Below, piece by piece: positions 60,501 to 64,000 of a DNA stretch of 64,000 nucleotides (within the stretch, counting starts at the first letter, position 1; each line of letters begins with the position of its first letter). Location of the stretch: the NCBI GenBank assembly GCA_963930655.1, contig OZ005617.1:21750068-21814067 (forward strand), in the 5' to 3' direction. Both the position numbers and the translations under genes were made by a program. Under the pieces are notes generated by a model. It worked only from the letters and a program-made list of their open reading frames with translations. It had not been told where the DNA came from and did not search any database. The DNA comes from Myrica gale (lineage: Eukaryota; Streptophyta; Magnoliopsida; Fagales; Myricaceae).

Positions 60501-61586
60501 CAATTGTTCTATCAGCCAGACTGCCAATAAGCTAGCAATAGTTGCACCCTCTAGGACCACAAACAAGCTGAGCCAAGGGGATGCTTCAGCTTCGGCTTGG
60601 TATGTTTGGAAAACAGCTTGAACTTAACTCAAGGCTCAAATCACTTTGTGAATAGTTACTTCAACTGAGATTGGCACATGAATCAAATGATGTGTTTGAC
60701 ACCGGCTTGGCTAGCTATGTATAGTAATAGTAGCTGGAGCTCCAGCTCAGCGGACCTTAACTTTAAATCAATATGATCTTATAGTTAGTGCCCCCCCCCC
60801 CCCCCTTTAAAGCTCAAAACTATAGCCCAACCTTAGCTTGCAACTTGCAAGCTGTAAAAAGTGCTTGATATGTTGCTTGTTTTTTTCTTTCCACGCGTCG
60901 GTCACACCGAGTAGATGGGGCAATCAACATCCGAACATTGTAAGACAGTAACACTGATCTCTGTAGAGCTAAACTTGATGTAGGATAAGTATCCATTTAA
61001 GAACCTACTAGCAAACTCATCAGAGATCTAATCATAAAGCACAATCGTGGATTGGCAGCAGATTCGTTTCCTTTCCCAGTGGATTAGTATCGCCTACCTT
61101 GAATATTATGAAGTAACTGGAGCAAGAAGAAGAATTATCATCTGAACATAGGGCAACAACATAGGACAATGGGGCAATCATATTATGAGAGCATAAGTTA
61201 GATAGAGGAAGTGATACAACAGATAATAATGTGAGGAAATTCAGACACCTTCCGCAGCAAGATTTGCAACCACTTTCACAGCGTGAATCCGCACATCAGC
61301 ATCTTCGGCTTCAAGCAATGACAAGATCTTTTGCAATCCCACTATAAGAATATTCAACTTATTAAAAATAAACATCAAGAAAGTAGAAAGAGGAAAGATA
61401 AATCACTATCATCAAAAAACAGTAAATGTCAGTACAAGCACTGGCTCTACCTTGTTCAAAAAGATTGGCTATTGAGGCCTTTTCCCCGTTTTCCAACTCT
61501 TGTTGTTGAGTTCTAACTTGAGAAATGAGAGAATCCAGATCACCAGGAACTTTACCGGAGCTGCCTTTATCAAGTCTTTTTCTTGT
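57557..61586 (-). CDS. ARK: Armadillo repeat-containing kinesin (ARK / KIN-U type), C-terminal part
   Basis: These are the last seven exons of an ARK-type kinesin, a plant microtubule motor with an N-terminal motor, coiled coil and C-terminal armadillo repeats, known for roles in root-hair tip growth and microtubule dynamics. Exons are 61586-61451, 61341-61249, 59885-59760, 59639-59514, 58299-58156, 57929-57801 and 57717-57557. Every visible intron is phase 1 with GT-AG ends. They give 304 in-frame residues. Armadillo-type blocks include LGLQKILSLLEAEDADVRIH (with a V before it), GGLTSLLMLLRSPENETIHR, GGIDLLSMTAANAEDPQTLR, GGIQALLGMVRCKHPDVLAQ and DGALSWIVQNANNDASPIRR, ending in SREDIRTLAHRTLTSSPAFQ. 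These match Arabidopsis ARK1-3; I cannot pick the paralog. The motor exons lie right of a LINE-filled intron beyond the window edge. Confidence 0.93.
58300..59513. other. Intron of the kinesin gene containing a foldback element
   Basis: This 1.2-kb phase-1 intron holds the inverted-repeat element at 58627-59130. Nothing else is recognisable in it. Confidence 0.75.
58627..59130. repeat. Foldback MITE with long arms, in a kinesin intron
   Basis: The left end GGGATAATTACACTTATCAC and following is repeated inverted at the right end (GGTGATAAGTGTAATTTCCC). The arms are about 200 bp (58627-58830 and 58927-59130) and keep matching inward through the CCCTCAAACTACCATG and CACGTGA blocks. The flanks ATATTAAT and ATATTCATT may be a degraded target duplication. 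The middle (about 58831-58926) contains a third copy of the end motif, GAGGGTGATAAGTGTAATTA, hinting at a composite history. It is noncoding. Confidence 0.8.
59886..61248. other. Large intron of the kinesin gene
   Basis: This 1.36-kb phase-1 intron has a poly-C run at about 60791-60806 and a minus-strand frame at 60092-60334 with transposon-like composition that I do not recognise. No bounded element is clear. Confidence 0.6.
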
Positions 61587-61734
61587 CTGCATATCATAAA
61601 GGTGATTCAGAAAGAAATTTCCAACTGCTATGTTCGTAGATGCAGATGTGTAAACATATCTTAATGCAAGAATAATGACAATAATGCTAATAAATATTAG
61701 GGGAATGAAAAAACTCATAAGCAACATCAATTTT

Positions 61735-64000
61735 TTTTTTGATAAGTAAGGAAATTTTATTAAAATAAGCGAGAACAGTACAAGGGACTATACCGAAAGC
61801 GCTTAAGACAAACAAGCGAGAAAACTAAGGTAATCATCAAAGTCGACAAAGAAGCCTCCTAAAACTGCATTAGCCCAACAAAACAAGGAAAACAACATAA
61901 ACCCTTGCAAAGACACGAGGGACAACGAGACATCCTCAAAACATCTATTGTTTCGCTCCCTCCAAAGGCACCACCAAACACACGAGGGAATCATTCTCCA
62001 AATAACTTTAGCGACAGGGTTAGAAAACCTCCTATTCCAACACCAAAGCACATCCACCACCTTCTCCGGCATCACCCAGTGAAAATTTGTGATGCTAAGA
62101 ACATGACACCACAGCCCGCGCGCCATGGAACAATGGAGAAGCACATGGTGAACCGACTCCCCATCTCCACGGCATAGGAAGCACCAGTCAGCCATATAGA
62201 CTCCTCTTCTCCGAAGATTATCAATCGTAAGAATTCTCCCGTGCATGGCCTCCCAAACGAAGAAGGAGATCCTCGAAGGGCAACGGGACCGCCACACCCC
62301 TCTCCAAGGGAGGGCAACGCTATTCCTTCGGGCAAATAAATGATACATGGACTTAACCGAAAAAATACCATTCGCGGAGCCAAGCCAAGACAACTGATCA
62401 TCCTCCCCTCGCCGGATCTGCACACGGTACAAGAGAGCGAAAAAGGCAGAAAACTCCTGAATCTCCCAATCGTTCGCAGCTCTCAGGAAGGGAACATTCC
62501 ACACAACACTTCCCTCCCTTTCTTCGAAACAATCCGCCACCATAGCCTCCTTGCACCTGGATAACAAGAAGACAATCGGGAAGGCCACAGCCAACGGACG
62601 ATCACCACACCACCTTTCATGCCAAAAGCGTATCCTCGTGCCACTGCCCACAGAATACCTGATATGCAAGTGAAAATCAACCCAACCCTTGGAGATGAAC
62701 CGCCACAAACTGACACCATAAGGCCCCCTGTTTGGGCAAGTGCTCCACTGACCGTCAGTGCACCCATATTTTGCCGCAATAACGACCCTCCAAAGCCGAT
62801 CCCGCTCGTGAGCAAAGCGCCACAACCATTTGCCCAGAAGAGCCCTGTTGAATAGCTGAAGGCTACGGAGCCCCAACCCCCCATCAGAGAGGGAGGAACA
62901 CACCACCTCCCACTTCACTAGATGATATTTGTGCACACCCCCAACGCTCCCCCAAAGGAAGTCCCTCTGAAGTTTCTCCAACCTGTTAGCGACCACGACC
63001 GGGATAGGAAACAACGAGAGGAAATAGGTGGGGAGGCAAGAGAGAGTGGACTTAATGAGAGTGAGCCGACCACCTTTAGAAAGATACATACGCTGCCACC
63101 CCGCCAACCTGCGCTCCATCCGCTCAAGGATCCCATCCCAAATACGAACGCTTTTAAAACGAGCACCCAGCGGAAGCCCAAGGTATGTCATCGGCAAGGA
63201 AGACACTCTACAGCCCAAAATACATGCTAACTCTTGCACTGAAGCAACACCGCCAATAGGAATAACCTCGGACTTCGACAGATTTATACTAAGGCCCGAG
63301 ACCGCCTCAAAACACAAAAGGAGACATCTGAGAGTACGAAGTTGACTTGCCTCAGCCCCACACAACACCAATGTATCATCAGCAAAGAGCAAGTGAGAAA
63401 TGCTCACACAACCATCTCCGACTGCAAAACCCTCTAAAACGCCGTGTTCCACTACCCTCCTCATCATACGACTAAAGGCTTCCATGACAATCACAAACAG
63501 AAGAGGAGATAGTGGGTCCCCTTGCCTTAGACCCCGTGAGCTACTGAAAAAACCATTCGGGCTTCCATTGATGATAACGGAGAACTTCGCCGTCGAGATA
63601 CAGAAGGAGATCCAACGACACCATTTGTCACCGAAGCCGCAACGACGAAGAAGATATAACAGAAACTTCCAGTTCACATGATCGAAGGCCTTCTGCACAT
63701 CCAGCTTACAAAGCATCCCCGGCCTTCCCGACCTCAACCTAGAATCAATGCACTCATTGACAATGAGCACCGAGTCCAAAATCTGTCTCCCTCGAACAAA
63801 GACATTCTGAGATGGGGAAATAAGGTTATCCACAACAAACTTCAACCGATTAGCCAACACCTTAGCTAGAATCTTATAAACACTCCCCACAAGGCTAATG
63901 GGGCGGAAATCTTTGAGCTTCACAGCTCCCGGCTTCTTGGGAATGAGGACAATGAAGGAGGAGTTCAAGCTCCGAACAAACTTCCCATCTCTCGCGAATT
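61735..64000 (-). mobile_element. LINE (L1-type non-LTR retrotransposon), 3' part, in a kinesin intron
   Basis: On the minus strand a long reverse-transcriptase frame is followed by a short 3' region and an A-run (plus-strand T-run at about 61727-61738) preceded by TTTTAATAAAATTTCCTTAC. This is the usual 3' end of plant L1 elements. The 5' part, including any ORF1 and endonuclease, lies beyond the window. It sits in the intron upstream of kinesin exon 61586-61451 and runs in the same direction as the gene. Confidence 0.9.
61803..64000 (-). CDS. LINE reverse transcriptase, partial at the window edge
   Basis: The frame is open from the right edge of the window (FARDGKFVRSLNSSFIVL) to a stop at 61803, over 730 codons without a break. 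Reverse transcriptase motifs are intact: LIPKKPGA near the start, KLDVQKAFDHVNW, GLRQGDPLSPLLF and the catalytic LLFADDTLVL (the Asp pair). A long thumb region follows with YLGLPLGA. The zinc knuckle WCFLCRGDGESVHHVLLHC (C-x2-C-x8-H-x4-C) lies near the C-terminus. The endonuclease domain would be to the right. No frame shift or stop is seen in the visible part, so this copy is fairly young or has been kept by chance. It is not a host gene. Confidence 0.93.
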   Translation of the reverse strand, partial: FARDGKFVRSLNSSFIVLIPKKPGAVKLKDFRPISLVGSVYKILAKVLANRLKFVVDNLISPSQNVFVRGRQILDSVLIVNECIDSRLRSGRPGMLCKLDVQKAFDHVNWKFLLYLLRRCGFGDKWCRWISFCISTAKFSVIINGSPNGFFSSSRGLRQGDPLSPLLFVIVMEAFSRMMRRVVEHGVLEGFAVGDGCVSISHLLFADDTLVLCGAEASQLRTLRCLLLCFEAVSGLSINLSKSEVIPIGGVASVQELACILGCRVSSLPMTYLGLPLGARFKSVRIWDGILERMERRLAGWQRMYLSKGGRLTLIKSTLSCLPTYFLSLFPIPVVVANRLEKLQRDFLWGSVGGVHKYHLVKWEVVCSSLSDGGLGLRSLQLFNRALLGKWLWRFAHERDRLWRVVIAAKYGCTDGQWSTCPNRGPYGVSLWRFISKGWVDFHLHIRYSVGSGTRIRFWHERWCGDRPLAVAFPIVFLLSRCKEAMVADCFEEREGSVVWNVPFLRAANDWEIQEFSAFFALLYRVQIRRGEDDQLSWLGSANGIFSVKSMYHLFARRNSVALPWRGVWRSRCPSRISFFVWEAMHGRILTIDNLRRRGVYMADWCFLCRGDGESVHHVLLHCSMARGLWCHVLSITNFHWVMPEKVVDVLWCWNRRFSNPVAKVIWRMIPSCVWWCLWRERNNRCFEDVSLSLVSLQGFMLFSLFCWANAVLGGFFVDFDDYLSFLACLS

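Noticed and set aside
61905..63869. Several plus-strand frames of 60 to 105 codons
   Set aside because: They are antisense shadows of the LINE reverse transcriptase.
1..64000. CRISPR arrays, tRNA or rRNA genes, bacterial or organelle DNA
   Set aside because: No regular spaced repeats, no cloverleaf and no organelle gene were seen on either strand.

Overview
This 64 kb window is nuclear DNA of a flowering plant, almost certainly a dicot. The genes are split by GT-AG introns and encode plant-specific families. The spaces between them are AT-rich and full of plant transposon debris: hAT, CACTA and foldback MITEs, small TRIM-type LTR elements and a LINE. I cannot name the species from sequence alone.

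Seven host genes can be supported. From left to right they are: (1) a five-exon AT-hook/PPC nuclear protein of the AHL1 type on the minus strand (1434-6007); (2) a seven-exon four-ACT-domain protein very close to Arabidopsis ACR8, minus strand (17834-20231); (3) a five-exon plastid Clp accessory protein of the ClpT family, plus strand (31360-35085); (4) a single-exon MATE transporter of the DTX56/RHC1 type, minus strand (35438-36952), tail-to-tail with ClpT; (5) a two-exon secreted ten-cysteine peptide, minus strand (42292-42803); (6) a single-exon AHL protein of the AHL23/24 type, plus strand (51984-52907); (7) the armadillo-repeat C-terminal half of an ARK-type kinesin, minus strand (57557-61586), whose motor half lies beyond the right edge. 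These genes do not form a pathway or an operon; they are independent housekeeping, regulatory, transport and secreted-peptide genes.

Region by region: 1.4-6.0 kb is the AHL1-like gene. 7.1-8.9 kb is a nested repeat with a 933-bp hAT element bearing a perfect 8-bp target duplication and an antisense LINE fragment. 8.9-17.8 kb is mostly featureless, with a SINE-like and a MITE remnant. 17.8-20.2 kb is ACR8. 20.2-31.3 kb is repeat-rich, with MITEs, a TRIM and a 235-bp perfect-looking foldback. 31.3-37.0 kb is ClpT plus DTX56. 37-43.5 kb holds a hAT MITE, a TRIM, the cysteine-rich gene and a CACTA MITE. 43.5-51.9 kb is a long AT-rich gene-poor stretch. 52-53 kb is the AHL24-like gene. 54.3-55.8 kb holds a second clear TRIM and a CCGG-rich hAT MITE. 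57.5-64 kb is the kinesin gene with a foldback element in one intron and a LINE in the next one upstream, in sense orientation and with its reverse transcriptase frame still open to the window edge.

I found no CRISPR array, tRNA or rRNA gene, and nothing that clearly amounts to a new biological system. The most rewarding items for follow-up are the mobile elements with clean boundaries, the foldback hairpins as small-RNA sources, and the two-exon cysteine-rich peptide gene.
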